Shown here one piece after another: positions 8,572-18,955 of a DNA stretch of 64,000 nucleotides. Every line of letters begins with the position of its first letter. Positions within the stretch are counted from its first letter, which is position 1. A program made the position numbers and the translations under genes. Source of the stretch: an uncultured Rhodospirillales bacterium (GTDB lineage: Bacteria; Pseudomonadota; Alphaproteobacteria; Acetobacterales; Acetobacteraceae); assembly GCA_903928895.1 (NCBI GenBank), contig CAIYSR010000034.1, positions 1-64,000 on the forward strand, given 5' to 3'. The notes beneath the pieces were generated by a model. It was not told where the DNA came from and searched no databases. It worked only from the letters and a program-made list of their open reading frames with translations.

Positions 8572-10188
8572 CTATCCCGCTGCTGCCGAGGCCCGGCCGT
8601 CGGAGAGGCGCCAGATGCGGTCGAGCCGCTCGGCGCCGGTCAGCCGGTGAGCGATCAGGATGATGGTGCGGCCGGCGGCGCTCTCGTTGAGCGTCGTGAA
8701 GAAGGCCCGCTCGGTCTCCGCATCGAGCCCGGCGCAGGGTTCGTCGAGGATCAGGATGGGCGCCTGCGAAAGCAGCGTGCGTGCCAGTACGAGGCGACGG
8801 CCCTGGCCACCGGAGAACCCGCTGCCGGCCTCGCCGACCCAGGTGTCGAGCCCCTCGGGCAGCGCCCGCACGGTGTCGGCGATGCGGGCCGCGGCGAGGG
8901 CGGCCCACAGCGCGTCATCGTCGGCATCGGGACGGGCGAGCAGCAGGTTGGCGCGGATGGTGTCGGCGAAGAGATGGGTGGATTGCGCGAGCCAACCGAT
9001 GCGGGCACGCACCACGGCGGCGTCGAGGGTAGCCAGGTCGGTGCCGCCAAGCAGGATGCGGCCGGATTGCGGCGCCGCGACCTTGAGCGCGAGAGCGGCA
9101 AGGGTGGATTTTCCGATGCCGGAGGGACCGAGCAGGGCGATGCGGTTGCCGGACGGGATATCAAGCGTCAGACCGCTGAAGACCTCGGCGCGGTCATCCT
9201 GCCAGCGGAAATGCACCCCCTCGAACCGGAGCGCATTGCCGCGCGGCGGGGCGGCGGGCTGGTCGGGATCGGGCAGCATGGGCGGACCGTTGGCTGCTTC
9301 GAGCACGCGGCGGGCGGCGGCAGCGGCATGGCCGGCCGCAACCCCGGCACGCGGCAGGCCACCAACCGCTTCGAAGGCGGCCACGGCAAGGAAGGCGGCG
9401 GCGGCGATCGCAGGATCAAGCCCGATGGCGGCGAAGAGTGCGAGCAGCGCGGCCTGACCGCACAGGAAAGCCAGCGCCCCGGCACGCGCGGCGCGGGTGG
9501 CCAGGTCATGCTGGGCAGCCAGCAGCGCCGCTTCGCGGGCCTGGATGGTCGCGAGCTGGCGGCCCTCGGCCCCGAAGGCCCGAACCTCGCGCAGTCCTGC
9601 CAGAGTGTCGTGTACGGTGACGCGCAGGGCCGAGGCAGCGGCGGCGAGGCGCTCGCCGGCGCCGAGGGTCAGCGTCGCCGCACTCCAGGGCAGCCAGAAG
9701 GCGGCGAAGGCGAACAGGGCGACGACGACGAAGGCGAGCGGGAGGCTGGCTTTGCCGATCTGCCAGAACAGCACCGGCACCAGGAATACCGCGCCCGCGA
9801 GCGGCAGCGCGACACGAAGATAGACGCCATCGAGCGCCTCGATATCGTTGACCAGGCGAGACAGCACGTCACCGGCACGACGGAAGCCAAGCCCTCCGGC
9901 GGAGCTGTGCGCCAACCCGCGGAAGAACCACACCCGCAGATCGGCGATGGCCCGGAACATGGCGTCGTGGCTGACGAGCCGCTCGGCGTAGCGCAGCACA
10001 ACCCGGGCCGGGCCGAGGACGCGCAGGGCGGCGGCGCCGGTCAGCACGCCGGCGGCCGCGATCAGGGCGCCGGACAGCGTCATCATCCACACCGCGGTGG
10101 CAAGCGCGGCAATCGAAATCAGCGCCCCGGCGACGAGCCAGAAGGCGCGGCAGCGCCATAGCCAGGCGATCTGCAACAGGGCTTTCAT
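8572..10188 (-). CDS. cydC: Thiol reductant ABC exporter subunit CydC
   Basis: This 538-residue half-transporter has about six N-terminal membrane helices followed by an ABC ATPase. The nucleotide-binding domain shows Walker A GPSGIGKST, signature FSGGQGRR and Walker B LILDEPCAGLD. CydDC exports glutathione and cysteine to the periplasm and is needed to assemble cytochrome bd oxidase. The ATG overlaps the stop of cydD by four bases, so the heterodimer partners are translationally coupled. No cydAB genes lie in the window. Confidence 0.92.
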   Translation of the reverse strand: MKALLQIAWLWRCRAFWLVAGALISIAALATAVWMMTLSGALIAAAGVLTGAAALRVLGPARVVLRYAERLVSHDAMFRAIADLRVWFFRGLAHSSAGGLGFRRAGDVLSRLVNDIEALDGVYLRVALPLAGAVFLVPVLFWQIGKASLPLAFVVVALFAFAAFWLPWSAATLTLGAGERLAAAASALRVTVHDTLAGLREVRAFGAEGRQLATIQAREAALLAAQHDLATRAARAGALAFLCGQAALLALFAAIGLDPAIAAAAFLAVAAFEAVGGLPRAGVAAGHAAAAARRVLEAANGPPMLPDPDQPAAPPRGNALRFEGVHFRWQDDRAEVFSGLTLDIPSGNRIALLGPSGIGKSTLAALALKVAAPQSGRILLGGTDLATLDAAVVRARIGWLAQSTHLFADTIRANLLLARPDADDDALWAALAAARIADTVRALPEGLDTWVGEAGSGFSGGQGRRLVLARTLLSQAPILILDEPCAGLDAETERAFFTTLNESAAGRTIILIAHRLTGAERLDRIWRLSDGRASAAAG

Positions 10189-11861
10189 GCGCCACCGCGC
10201 GATGCCGCGATGCGGCCATGCCGCAGGTCGAGCCGGCGGCCGGCGAAGGCGTGGGCCGCGGTGGCGTGGCTGGCGAGGATGACGGTGCGGCCGATGGTCA
10301 GGCGCTTGAGGCTCTCGAACACCTCGGCCTCCGTGGTCGGGTCGAGATGGGTGGTGGGTTCGTCGAGCAGGAGCACGGGGGCATCCTTGAGAAAGGCGCG
10401 GGCAATGGCGATGCGCTGGGCCTGGCCGCCGGACAGGCCGAAGCCGCCGTCGCCAATCAGGGTGTCGAGTCCGTGCGGCAGAGCGTCGGCGAATCCGTCG
10501 ATCCGGGCGAAGCGGGCTGCGTCCTCCACCGCGGCGTCATTCGCCTCGGGACGGGCGAAGCGGATGTTCTCGCGCAGCGTGCCCGCGAACAGGACGGGGC
10601 GCTGCCCGATCCAGGCGGTCAGGCGCGACTGCGCGGCGGGCACAAGGGTCGCGAAATCGGCGCCATTGAAGGTGACCCTGCCGCTGTCGGGAGCGATGAA
10701 GCCGAGCAATATCTCGATGACGCTGGATTTGCCGGAGCCCGAGGGGCCCGCGAGGATGACCGTCTCGCCGGCATTGACGCGGAAGCTGACGTCGTCGAGC
10801 GCCCTGCCGCGGGAAGGGTCCCAGCTGAGGCAGACATGCTCGAAGTCGATGGTGACCCCGTGGGCGGCAACGTTGCGGACCTCGAGGACGGGCGGCGGCG
10901 GCGGCAGCGGCGGCAGTTCGATCAGCGCCTCGGCGGCGCCGATCGCGTGCATCCGGTCCTGATAGGCGGCAGCGAAACTGCGCAGCGGGGCGAAGAACTG
11001 TGGCACCAGAAGAAGAACAAACAGCGCCGTCTCAGCATCGGCGAGCGTGCCGTCGCGCATCAGGCTGCCATAGCGCAGCGCGATCAGCACCAGGGCGGCG
11101 GCGGCGGCGAGGTCAAGCGCAGCGGAGGACAGGAAGGCGACGCGCAGCACGCGCATGGTGCGGCGGCGCAGTTCGTCGGCGGCGCTGCCGAGCGTCTGCG
11201 CCTCGGCCTCCGCGCGCCCCGCCAGCACGATGGTGGCAATGCCCTTGATGCGATCGAGGAAGCGGGCCTGGAGCCGGGCCATGGCGGCAAATTGCTGGCG
11301 CGCGGCGAGCGCGGCGCCGATGCCGGAGAGCGCCATGGCGAAGGGCACCAGCAGCCCGGTCACGCCCAGGATCAAGGCGGCCACGGGATCGAGCACCAGC
11401 ACCACCAAAGCGACCGCAGCGGGGCCGGCCATCGCCAGCACGGCTGCGGGCAGGTAGCGGCCGAACAGCCCGTCCACCGCCTCGATGCGATCGATCACGG
11501 TGGCGGTCAACGTGCCGGAATGGGACCCGCGCAGCATGGCGGGGCCGGCCGCGAGCAGGCGGGCGAGCGCGTCGCTGCGCAGGCGGCGGCGCGCCACCGC
11601 ACCGGCCTCGAAGCTGGCCTGTTCCGACAGCAGGCCGAACCCGGCCTGAACCAACGCGGCCACCGCGAACCCGAGCAGCGGGAGCGGCGCGAAGCCCTTG
11701 CCGGCAAGCCCCTGGGCCAGCACGGCGGCAGCGCACCACGCCGCCGCAACGGCGGCGAGCGCGCTCGCCACGCCGCAGGCGACCACCGGCAGCGCGCCGC
11801 GGCGGGCCAGCCTGGTCTGGGCGCGCAACCAGGCGCGGGTGGCGATACGGGAGTCGTGCAT
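10185..11861 (-). CDS. cydD: Thiol reductant ABC exporter subunit CydD
   Basis: This 558-residue partner of CydC has an N-terminal transmembrane domain and a C-terminal ATPase with Walker A GPSGSGKSS, signature LSGGQAQR and Walker B LLLDEPTTHLD. It comes first in the two-gene operon and overlaps cydC by four bases. The heterodimer works in the inner membrane. The gap to the upstream SDR gene on the same strand is only 44 bp, so the three may share a transcript. Confidence 0.92.
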   Translation of the reverse strand: MHDSRIATRAWLRAQTRLARRGALPVVACGVASALAAVAAAWCAAAVLAQGLAGKGFAPLPLLGFAVAALVQAGFGLLSEQASFEAGAVARRRLRSDALARLLAAGPAMLRGSHSGTLTATVIDRIEAVDGLFGRYLPAAVLAMAGPAAVALVVLVLDPVAALILGVTGLLVPFAMALSGIGAALAARQQFAAMARLQARFLDRIKGIATIVLAGRAEAEAQTLGSAADELRRRTMRVLRVAFLSSAALDLAAAAALVLIALRYGSLMRDGTLADAETALFVLLLVPQFFAPLRSFAAAYQDRMHAIGAAEALIELPPLPPPPPVLEVRNVAAHGVTIDFEHVCLSWDPSRGRALDDVSFRVNAGETVILAGPSGSGKSSVIEILLGFIAPDSGRVTFNGADFATLVPAAQSRLTAWIGQRPVLFAGTLRENIRFARPEANDAAVEDAARFARIDGFADALPHGLDTLIGDGGFGLSGGQAQRIAIARAFLKDAPVLLLDEPTTHLDPTTEAEVFESLKRLTIGRTVILASHATAAHAFAGRRLDLRHGRIAASRGGA

Positions 11862-11905
11862 CAGCGTGGTTTAGAGCGGAACCGGCGACAACGGAACCAC
11901 ATGGA

Positions 11906-12649
11906 TCAATGCATCACGTCGCCGCCGTTGGGGGACAGGGTCGCGCCCACATAATAGCCGCCATGCGGGCCGGCCAGGAGCAGCGCGGTGGCGGCGATTT
12001 CCTCGGCGGTGCCGAAGCGCCCGGCCGGCAGGCGCGCCTTGAACGCCTCCTGCCACTCAGGCGAATTGCGCCGGACCAGATCCGTGTCGATCGGCCCCGG
12101 GGCGATCGCGTTGACGCGGATCCCGCGCGGCGCCGCCTCCCATGCCAGAGCCCGGGTAAAGCCGGCGATGCCTGCCTTTGCGGCGCAATAGGGCGCGATA
12201 TTCGGGCCACCCTTGATGCCGAGCTGGCTCGCCACGTTGATGATGCAACCGCGGCCGCGCACGAGCATGCCGCGATAGACGTTCTGCGCCATGAAAAACA
12301 TGCCCTTGAGATGGACATCGACCACGCCGTCGAAATCAGCCTCGGTCATGTCCTCGAAGGGTTTGCGGATATTGGCGCCGGCGTTGTTGAACAAGATGTC
12401 GACCGGGCCGAGTGCAGCTTCCACCGCGGCGGCGAAGCTCCGCCCGGCGGCGATGTCGGCGACGTCGACCCGGGCTGCGAACACCCGCCGACCAAGCGCG
12501 CGGATCGCGGCCTCGGTCGCGGCGGCGGTGGCCGCATCATCAATATGGCAGAACCCGATATCGGCGCCCTCGCCGGCGAAGGCCAGCGCGGTGGCGCGGC
12601 CGATGCCGCGCGAGCCGCCGGTGACGAGGGCGATCTGACCACGGAGCAT
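11906..12649 (-). CDS. SDR-family NAD(P)-dependent oxidoreductase
   Basis: This is a 247-residue classical short-chain dehydrogenase. The Rossmann motif TGGSRGIG is near residues 10-17, NNAGAN in the middle, and the catalytic YCAAK (YxxxK) follows. The C-terminal NGGD(V) segment is typical of FabG-like and sugar dehydrogenases. It should oxidise or reduce an unknown alcohol/ketone pair. The ATG at 12649 was chosen because it puts the glycine motif at the usual distance; the open frame runs further upstream only because it is antisense to the divergent monooxygenase gene. The short gap between the two (12650-12722) must hold both promoters. Confidence 0.88.
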   Translation of the reverse strand: MLRGQIALVTGGSRGIGRATALAFAGEGADIGFCHIDDAATAAATEAAIRALGRRVFAARVDVADIAAGRSFAAAVEAALGPVDILFNNAGANIRKPFEDMTEADFDGVVDVHLKGMFFMAQNVYRGMLVRGRGCIINVASQLGIKGGPNIAPYCAAKAGIAGFTRALAWEAAPRGIRVNAIAPGPIDTDLVRRNSPEWQEAFKARLPAGRFGTAEEIAATALLLAGPHGGYYVGATLSPNGGDVMH

Positions 12650-12722
12650 GGGGCCCCCTTTGGGTTGCATTCGCGGGACAGGCCCCGGAAACTCGGCACA
12701 ACATAGGCGGAGGACTGGCGGA

Positions 12723-14534
12723 ATGGGAAACATGGCAGCCCACGGCGCAGCGACGGGACAGGTCGAGACCTGGCTGCGGCGCTTCGAGACCACGCTCGCC
12801 ACGGGAGATGTGCAGGCCGCGGCGGCTTGTTTCGGTGCGACCGGAATGTGGCGCGATCTCGTCGCCTTCACCTGGAACATCGTGACGCTTGACGGGGTGG
12901 CGGCCATCGCCGCGATGCTGGAGGACACGCTGCCCCGACTACAGCCGGTGAGCCTGCACCTCGACGGCGCGGCCACCGAAGACGGCGATGTCGTGTCCGC
13001 CTGGTTCACCTTCGAGACCGGTGTTGCGCGCGGCAAGGGCCATGTGCGGCTGCGCGACGGCAAGGCCTGGACCTGCTTCACCGCGATGCGCGACCTCAAG
13101 GGCCACGAGGAGGCGACTGGCATGACGCGCGAGGAAGGTGTCGTTCACGGCGCCGTGAAGGGCGGGCGGGCGAGCTGGCTCGAGCGGCGCCAGAACGAGG
13201 AGGCAACGCTGGGCATCACCGAGCAGCCCTACGTGCTGGTGATCGGTGGCGGTCAGGGCGGCATCGCCCTCGGCGCCCGGCTGCGGCGACTCGGGGTCCC
13301 CGCCCTGATCATCGACAGCAACGCACGGGCCGGCGACGCCTGGCGCAACCGCTACAAGTCGCTCTGCCTGCATGACGCGGTGTGGTACGATCACCTGCCC
13401 TATTTGCCCTTCCCCGCGCATTGGCCGGTCTACACGCCCAAGGACAAGATGGGCGACTGGCTCGAGATGTATGTCCGCATCATGGAGCTGAACTACTGGA
13501 CTTCGGCCACCTGCCTGGGCGCGCAGTACGATGACGCGGAGGGCGCATGGCGCGTACGGGTGGCGCGCGCGGGCGGCGAACTGACTCTGCGGCCACAGCA
13601 TATCGTGCTGGCCACCGGCATGTCCGGGGTACCAGAACTGCCGAACGTCGCGGGCATGGAGACCTTCATGGGGCGCCAGCACCATTCCTCCGCCCATCCC
13701 GGCGGCGAGGATTGGGCGGGCCGGCGTTGCGTGGTGGTTGGCGCCAACAACTCGGCCCACGATATCGCGGTCGATCTGTGGGAGCACGGCGCCCACGTCA
13801 CCATGATCCAGCGCTCCTCGACCCTGGTGGCGCGGGCCAGCACGCTGCGGCGCAACGGCGATGCCGGGCTGTATTCCGAGGCCGCGGTGGCGCGCGGGAT
13901 CGACGTCGACACCGCCGACCTGACGGTCGCCTCGATGCCGTACAAGTTGCTGCCCGACCTGCAGCGCCCGGTGGCGGAGCAGTTGCAGCGCGACGATGCC
14001 GCATTCTACGACCGGCTGCGTGCCGTCGGCTTCAATCTTGATTTCGGCGATGACGGGTCCGGCCTGTCGCAGAAATATCTGCGCCGTGGTTCCGGCTACT
14101 ACATCGATGTCGGCGGCTCCGACGTTGTGGCCAGCGGCGAGATCGCACTGCGCAGCGGCGTCGGGCTCGCCGAAATCCGGCCCCATTCCCTGGTGCTGTC
14201 CGGCGGTGAGGAACTGCCGGCCGACCTCATCGTTTACGCCACGGGCTATGGCTCGATGAGCGGCTGGGCGGCACGGTTGATCTCGCCCGAGGTCGCCGCC
14301 AAGGTGGGCCTATGTTGGGGCCTCGGTTCGGCCACCAGCAAGGACCCCGGCCCCTGGGAGGGTGAACTGCGCAACATGTGGAAGCCGACCCGCCAGGAGG
14401 GACTGTGGTTCCACGGTGGCAATCTCGCCCAGTCCCGCCACTACTCGCGCTATCTGGCCTTGCAACTCAAGGCCCGGTTCGAGGGAATCCCGACCCCGGT
14501 CCACGCGCTCGCCGCCGTGCATCACGCCGGCTGA
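12723..14534 (+). CDS. FAD-dependent monooxygenase with N-terminal NTF2-like domain
   Basis: This is a 603-residue two-part protein. Residues 1 to about 150 look like an NTF2/SnoaL-type fold (WLRRFETTLATGDVQAAAACFG, LVAFTWNIVTLDG). From about 173 comes a flavin-containing monooxygenase-like core: VIGGGQGGIALGARLRRLG for FAD, then the second dinucleotide motif VVVGANNSAHDIAVDL for NAD(P)H, and VYATGYG near the end. Such enzymes hydroxylate or Baeyer-Villiger-oxidise organic substrates. A GGAGGA ribosome site eight bases before the ATG at 12723 decides the start. It is followed by crcB with a one-base overlap (TGATG). The substrate is unknown. Confidence 0.87.
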   Translation: MGNMAAHGAATGQVETWLRRFETTLATGDVQAAAACFGATGMWRDLVAFTWNIVTLDGVAAIAAMLEDTLPRLQPVSLHLDGAATEDGDVVSAWFTFETGVARGKGHVRLRDGKAWTCFTAMRDLKGHEEATGMTREEGVVHGAVKGGRASWLERRQNEEATLGITEQPYVLVIGGGQGGIALGARLRRLGVPALIIDSNARAGDAWRNRYKSLCLHDAVWYDHLPYLPFPAHWPVYTPKDKMGDWLEMYVRIMELNYWTSATCLGAQYDDAEGAWRVRVARAGGELTLRPQHIVLATGMSGVPELPNVAGMETFMGRQHHSSAHPGGEDWAGRRCVVVGANNSAHDIAVDLWEHGAHVTMIQRSSTLVARASTLRRNGDAGLYSEAAVARGIDVDTADLTVASMPYKLLPDLQRPVAEQLQRDDAAFYDRLRAVGFNLDFGDDGSGLSQKYLRRGSGYYIDVGGSDVVASGEIALRSGVGLAEIRPHSLVLSGGEELPADLIVYATGYGSMSGWAARLISPEVAAKVGLCWGLGSATSKDPGPWEGELRNMWKPTRQEGLWFHGGNLAQSRHYSRYLALQLKARFEGIPTPVHALAAVHHAG

Positions 14535-14923
14535 TGTTCGCGACCTCGCTTCTCGTCGGGCTCGGCGGCGCGCTCGGCAGCATGGGCCGCTACTGGACCG
14601 CCATCTTGGCCGCGCGTCTGTGGGGCGAGACGTTTCCGTGGGGGACGCTGATCATCAACATCCTCGGCAGCTTCGTGATCGGTCTGTTCGCAACCCTGAC
14701 CGTGCCTGGCGGCCCGCTGGCCGCGCCGGCGAATGCCCGGGCCTTCGTCATGGCTGGAATATGCGGCGGCTACACCACGTTCTCCGCCTTCAGCTTGCAA
14801 ACCTGGGACTTGCTGCGCGCCGGCGACTGGCCGGCGGCCTGCGGCAACATCGTCGCCTCGCTGCTCCTCTGCCTCATTGCGGTGGTCGCCGGCCACTGGC
14901 TGGCGCTGCGGATCGGGGCATAG
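14534..14923 (+). CDS. crcB: Fluoride channel CrcB/Fluc
   Basis: This 129-residue membrane protein has four hydrophobic segments and the family motifs GGALGSMGRYW, GTLIINILGSFVIG and GGYTTFSAFSLQ. Dual-topology dimers of CrcB export fluoride and protect against its toxicity. The ATG overlaps the stop of the preceding monooxygenase gene (TGATG), so it has no room for its own fluoride riboswitch and seems to be translated by coupling. The monooxygenase may therefore be expressed together with fluoride resistance, which is an odd pairing. Confidence 0.93.
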   Translation: MFATSLLVGLGGALGSMGRYWTAILAARLWGETFPWGTLIINILGSFVIGLFATLTVPGGPLAAPANARAFVMAGICGGYTTFSAFSLQTWDLLRAGDWPAACGNIVASLLLCLIAVVAGHWLALRIGA

Positions 14924-14980
14924 CGGCAGCCAGTACGAGGGGGAGGCGAGCGTACGCCCCCCCCCGCGTGCGCGCCGCGA

Positions 14981-16228
14981 TCAGAAGCCGATCACGATGT
15001 CGCTGGCGATGGTGAGGGCGCCCTTGTCCTTGCCGTTGTTGAAGGGCTTGGAGCTGTTGAGCGCGGTGTCATAACGCAGTTCCGGCCGGATCATCATGGT
15101 CTTGGTCGGGCCAAACGATTCCGGCTTCCAGGTGAAGCCGGCGGTCAGCGAGCCAAAGGTCGTGGCCTTGGCTGCCGAAATCACAGTCGCGGGATAGCCG
15201 CGTTCGGCATTGACGAAGTCGAGATTGCCGGGGAAGGCGCCAACGAAGAAATTCTTCTTGTCGGCATAGATTTCGGCACGGCCATTGAGAGTGATTTCCG
15301 AGGTCAGTGCGTAGCCGATATACTGCGCCACGCCGCCGGCATCCGCCTTCGCGAGATCGTCGCGGGCGTAGTTGATCTCGGTGGTCAACGTCAGGGCCTC
15401 GCTTGCCTTGAAGGTGATCACGGCATCGTTGAAATAGCGCAGATATTTGTCGGCATTGGGAACCAGGCGCTTGGGGTTCTCAGGGCCGATGTGGCTGAGT
15501 GCGAGGACCGTGAGCTTGCCCTCGAGCAATGTCAGCTGCAGGCCGCCGATCCCGCCGATCGCGCCATTGTTGTCGCCCTTGCCGAAGGAGGTGTTCACCC
15601 CGGTATCAAGCCCGGCATAGACGTCGATCATGTCCGTGGCGTGGACAATGGCAAGGCCACCGGTGTGCTTCAGCGGCAGTCCGAAGTTGAAGATATAGGA
15701 ATGGCTGTAGAACGGGTTGGTCGACGGATCGATGGTTTCCAGCCCAAGCGGCGTGGAGTATTGGCCGAGCTTGAGGTCGACCCCACCCTCCGTCAGTACC
15801 GGGGCGTGGACGGTCACGTTGGCTTCGACGACGTCATACTGGTAGCGGCTGGTGGAGGCTCGGTCGAGTTCCCCCATGAAATGGGTGTAGCGGGCGTCCG
15901 AACCGCCCATCAGCTGCAACTTGAAGCCCACGTCCCAGCCGGTCTCCTTGGGATCGATGGTGCGCGCAACGGTGAACGCGACCTGATTGATCAGCCCGGT
16001 GTTGGGCTTGTCGGTGAACAACTGGCCGAAATTGCCGCCGGTGTTGGCATGGGGCGAGCCGGCAGCGGCGGTGAAGCCGGCTTCGGCCTGGACGCCAAAG
16101 GTGATGCCACTGGCCCAGGTCGCGGCTGGCTTGGCGTCATCGGCCCGCAATGCGGTCGGGCCGGCGAGCAGCGTGATCACAGCGCAGGGGACGGTGGCCA
16201 GCAAGTGGCGCTTGAGAGAGGTCTTCAT
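14981..16228 (-). CDS. Outer-membrane beta-barrel porin (BBP2-like)
   Basis: This 415-residue protein starts with a signal peptide (MKTSLKRHLL, then an Ala/Leu-rich core ending at ALRA-DD). It continues with alternating amphipathic strands and ends in an aromatic residue (DIVIGF), as expected of outer-membrane barrels. Segments such as LKLGQYSTPLGLETIDPSTNPFYSHSY are typical of the putative porin family BBP2. It should form a diffusion channel for small solutes. The ATG at 16228 was chosen because it gives a proper signal peptide. It lies downstream of glnA on the same strand but is separated by about 600 bp and a terminator, so it is probably transcribed alone. Confidence 0.85.
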   Translation of the reverse strand: MKTSLKRHLLATVPCAVITLLAGPTALRADDAKPAATWASGITFGVQAEAGFTAAAGSPHANTGGNFGQLFTDKPNTGLINQVAFTVARTIDPKETGWDVGFKLQLMGGSDARYTHFMGELDRASTSRYQYDVVEANVTVHAPVLTEGGVDLKLGQYSTPLGLETIDPSTNPFYSHSYIFNFGLPLKHTGGLAIVHATDMIDVYAGLDTGVNTSFGKGDNNGAIGGIGGLQLTLLEGKLTVLALSHIGPENPKRLVPNADKYLRYFNDAVITFKASEALTLTTEINYARDDLAKADAGGVAQYIGYALTSEITLNGRAEIYADKKNFFVGAFPGNLDFVNAERGYPATVISAAKATTFGSLTAGFTWKPESFGPTKTMMIRPELRYDTALNSSKPFNNGKDKGALTIASDIVIGF

Positions 16229-16282
16229 CGGCAGGGTTCGTCCTTCGCGGAGAGGCTGGTTCCAGGGAGTGCAGAGCAGCAA

Positions 16283-16298
16283 TTCAATATCCGTGCCA
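16283..16298 (-). promoter_or_regulatory. Weak sigma-54-like element before the porin gene
   Basis: On the minus strand the sequence reads TGGCACG-GATA-TTGAA. The -24 half is perfect, but the -12 half has GA in place of the conserved GC. It lies about 55 bp before the porin ATG. It is noted because better matches precede glnB, liv and dpp, but the mismatch is at a key base. Confidence 0.25.
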
Positions 16299-16774
16299 AT
16301 GCTGCGGCGCACTAAAAGTCTAAAAAATAGGCTTTGCTTCAGGGCTCAGAAGCTAAGAATGAACGCATCCACTGCAAATGCGCAAAAATTAGGCAAAACG
16401 AGCAAGCTGTGCCACCGTCATCGATTGCATGCGGCGGCTCGGCCAGCGTAACGGCGTCGACGGCGCAGGGACGCCGGACTCCACCCGATACGCCGACAGG
16501 GCCTGGCACAATGCATCGGTGATGCTACGCACGATCCGTGCCCCCGACATCGCGATGGCCAGGAGCAGCACAAGGCGGAGCAGCCGACTTGAGACCGCAC
16601 GCCAACCCGACATGGGGCGGCGAAGCCGCGCTGGTTCGCACATCTTCGCCGGCACCGCGCCCTCCTCGGTTGAGCAAGCCGATCGAAGCACAGGCAGTAT
16701 AGGAATTCGATACACGGCGGGCGGGCCTTACATAGGAAAACCATAGTCCTGCACACTGAAGATCCGCACACACG

Positions 16775-16803
16775 AAAAACCCGCCCCCGTTTCCGGGGGC
16801 GGG
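16775..16803 (-). terminator. Rho-independent terminator of glnA
   Basis: A perfect 10-bp stem (CCCGCCCCCG at 16780-16789 with CGGGGGCGGG at 16794-16803) surrounds a 4-nt loop. Read on the minus strand it is followed by five T residues. It lies 28 bp beyond the glnA stop. Confidence 0.9.
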
Positions 16804-16830
16804 CATTTCAGCACAGTCGGAGCGGTTCGC

Positions 16831-18273
16831 TCAGACCGAGTAGTACATCTCGAACTCGACCGGGTGCGGCGTGTGCTCGAAGCGATACACCTCGCCCCAC
16901 TTCAGCTCGATATAGCTCTCGATCTGGTCCTTGGAGAACACATCGCCGGCGAGCAGGAACTCATGGTCCGCGGCCAGCGCACCCAGCGCCTCACGCAGGC
17001 TCCCGCAGACCGTCGGGATGTCCTTCAGCTCTTCCGGCGGCAGGTCGTACAGATCCTTGTCCATCGGATCACCCGGGTGGATCTTGTTCTTGATGCCGTC
17101 GAGACCGGCCATCAGCATCGCGGAGAAGGCAAGATACGGATTGGCGGTCGGGTCGGGGAAGCGAACCTCAACGCGCTTGGCCTTCGGGTTCGTCGCATAC
17201 GGAATGCGGCACGACGCCGAGCGGTTGCGCGCCGAATACGCCAGCAGCACCGGCGCCTCGAAGCCCGGGATCAACCGCTTGTAGGAGTTGGTCGACGGGT
17301 TCGTGAACGCGTTCAGCGCCTTGGCGTGCTTGATGATGCCGCCGATGTAGTACAGCGCGGTCTCCGACAGGTCGGCATAGGCATTGCCCGCGAACAGCGG
17401 CTTGCCCGCCTTCCAGATCGACTGATGCACATGCATGCCCGAGCCGTTGTCGCCATAGATCGGCTTAGGCATGAACGTCGCCGTCTTGCCGTAGCTGTGG
17501 GCCACGTTGTGCACGCAGTACTTGTAGATCTGCATGTGGTCGGCCTGGCGCGTCAGCGGGCCGAACTTGGTGCCGAGCTCATGCTGGGACTGCGCCACCT
17601 CGTGGTGATGCTTCTCGATGATCAGCCCCATCTCGCCCATGGTGGACAGCATCTCGGCGCGCATGTCGCTCTCGCTGTCGACCGGCGGGACCGGGAAATA
17701 CCCGCCCTTGACCACCGGGCGATGGCCCATGTTGCCTTCCGGATAATCCTTCATCGACGCATCCGGCCCCTCGATCGAGTCAAGGTGATAGCTGCCGTAG
17801 TTGCCGCCGGTGCCGAACTTCACGCTGTCGAAAATAAAGAACTCGGCTTCCGGGCCCATGAACACGGTATCGCCGATGCCCGACGCCTTCACATACGCCT
17901 CGGCCTTCTTCGCCGTGCTGCGCGGATCGCGGTTATAGGCCTGGCCGGTCGAGGGCTCGATGATGTCGCAGAAGATGATCATCGAGGGTTTCGCCGCGAA
18001 CGGGTCCATCACCGCGCTCTCGGCGTCCGGCATCAGGATCATGTCGGACTCGTTGATCGCCTTCCAACCGGCGATCGACGAGCCGTCGAACATGATGCCA
18101 TCACGGAACGCGTCCTCGTCCATCGTCGAGACGTGCTGCGCCGTGTGCTGCCACTTGCCGCGCGGATCGGTGAAGCGAAGATCGACGTACTCGACGCCGT
18201 TCTCCTTCATCGCTTCCAGCACCTTCTCGACGCTGCTCTTGCCCGCCGGGGCCGCCGCTGCCTTCTTCGCCAT
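16831..18273 (-). CDS. glnA: Type I glutamine synthetase
   Basis: This 480-residue cytoplasmic enzyme makes glutamine from glutamate, ammonia and ATP as a dodecamer. It carries the GSI signatures [24 protein letters not shown] and [13 protein letters not shown], and the catalytic loop [10 protein letters not shown]. The adenylylation tyrosine is in [10 protein letters not shown] (Tyr 409), so activity should be turned off by GlnE. The N-terminus is extended by about ten Ala/Lys-rich residues compared with the enterobacterial enzyme. It lies 64 bp downstream of glnB on the same strand, the usual alphaproteobacterial glnBA order, with its own terminator just after it. Confidence 0.97.
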   Translation of the reverse strand: MAKKAAAAPAGKSSVEKVLEAMKENGVEYVDLRFTDPRGKWQHTAQHVSTMDEDAFRDGIMFDGSSIAGWKAINESDMILMPDAESAVMDPFAAKPSMIIFCDIIEPSTGQAYNRDPRSTAKKAEAYVKASGIGDTVFMGPEAEFFIFDSVKFGTGGNYGSYHLDSIEGPDASMKDYPEGNMGHRPVVKGGYFPVPPVDSESDMRAEMLSTMGEMGLIIEKHHHEVAQSQHELGTKFGPLTRQADHMQIYKYCVHNVAHSYGKTATFMPKPIYGDNGSGMHVHQSIWKAGKPLFAGNAYADLSETALYYIGGIIKHAKALNAFTNPSTNSYKRLIPGFEAPVLLAYSARNRSASCRIPYATNPKAKRVEVRFPDPTANPYLAFSAMLMAGLDGIKNKIHPGDPMDKDLYDLPPEELKDIPTVCGSLREALGALAADHEFLLAGDVFSKDQIESYIELKWGEVYRFEHTPHPVEFEMYYSV

Positions 18274-18337
18274 ATCTCAGATATCCCTTGGTGGTTGAAT
18301 TCTGACCAAATCCGTCTGACCCGGCGTCACCGCCTGG

Positions 18338-18879
<542 letters not shown>

Positions 18880-18955
18880 ATCCCCCCGGGAGGTTGACCG
18901 CAGCCCCCCTGCTCCCATACTGCCGCAGCGTCGTCGTGCGAAAGGCTCCGATACC

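Larger units (their letters stand above)
16229..16830. other. 600-bp intergenic region between the porin gene and glnA
   Basis: This stretch holds the porin 5' region (16229 to about 16400, AT-richer than the surroundings) and the glnA terminator (16775-16803). In between, a minus-strand frame at 16389-16715 is open for 108 codons and contains one hydrophobic segment (LLRLVLLLAIAMSG), but no good ribosome site or recognisable family. It is not called as a gene. Confidence 0.5.

Noticed and set aside
16389-16715. 108-codon minus-strand frame in the porin-glnA gap
   Set aside because: No ribosome site at a useful distance, no family and no clear codon bias; one hydrophobic run is not enough.
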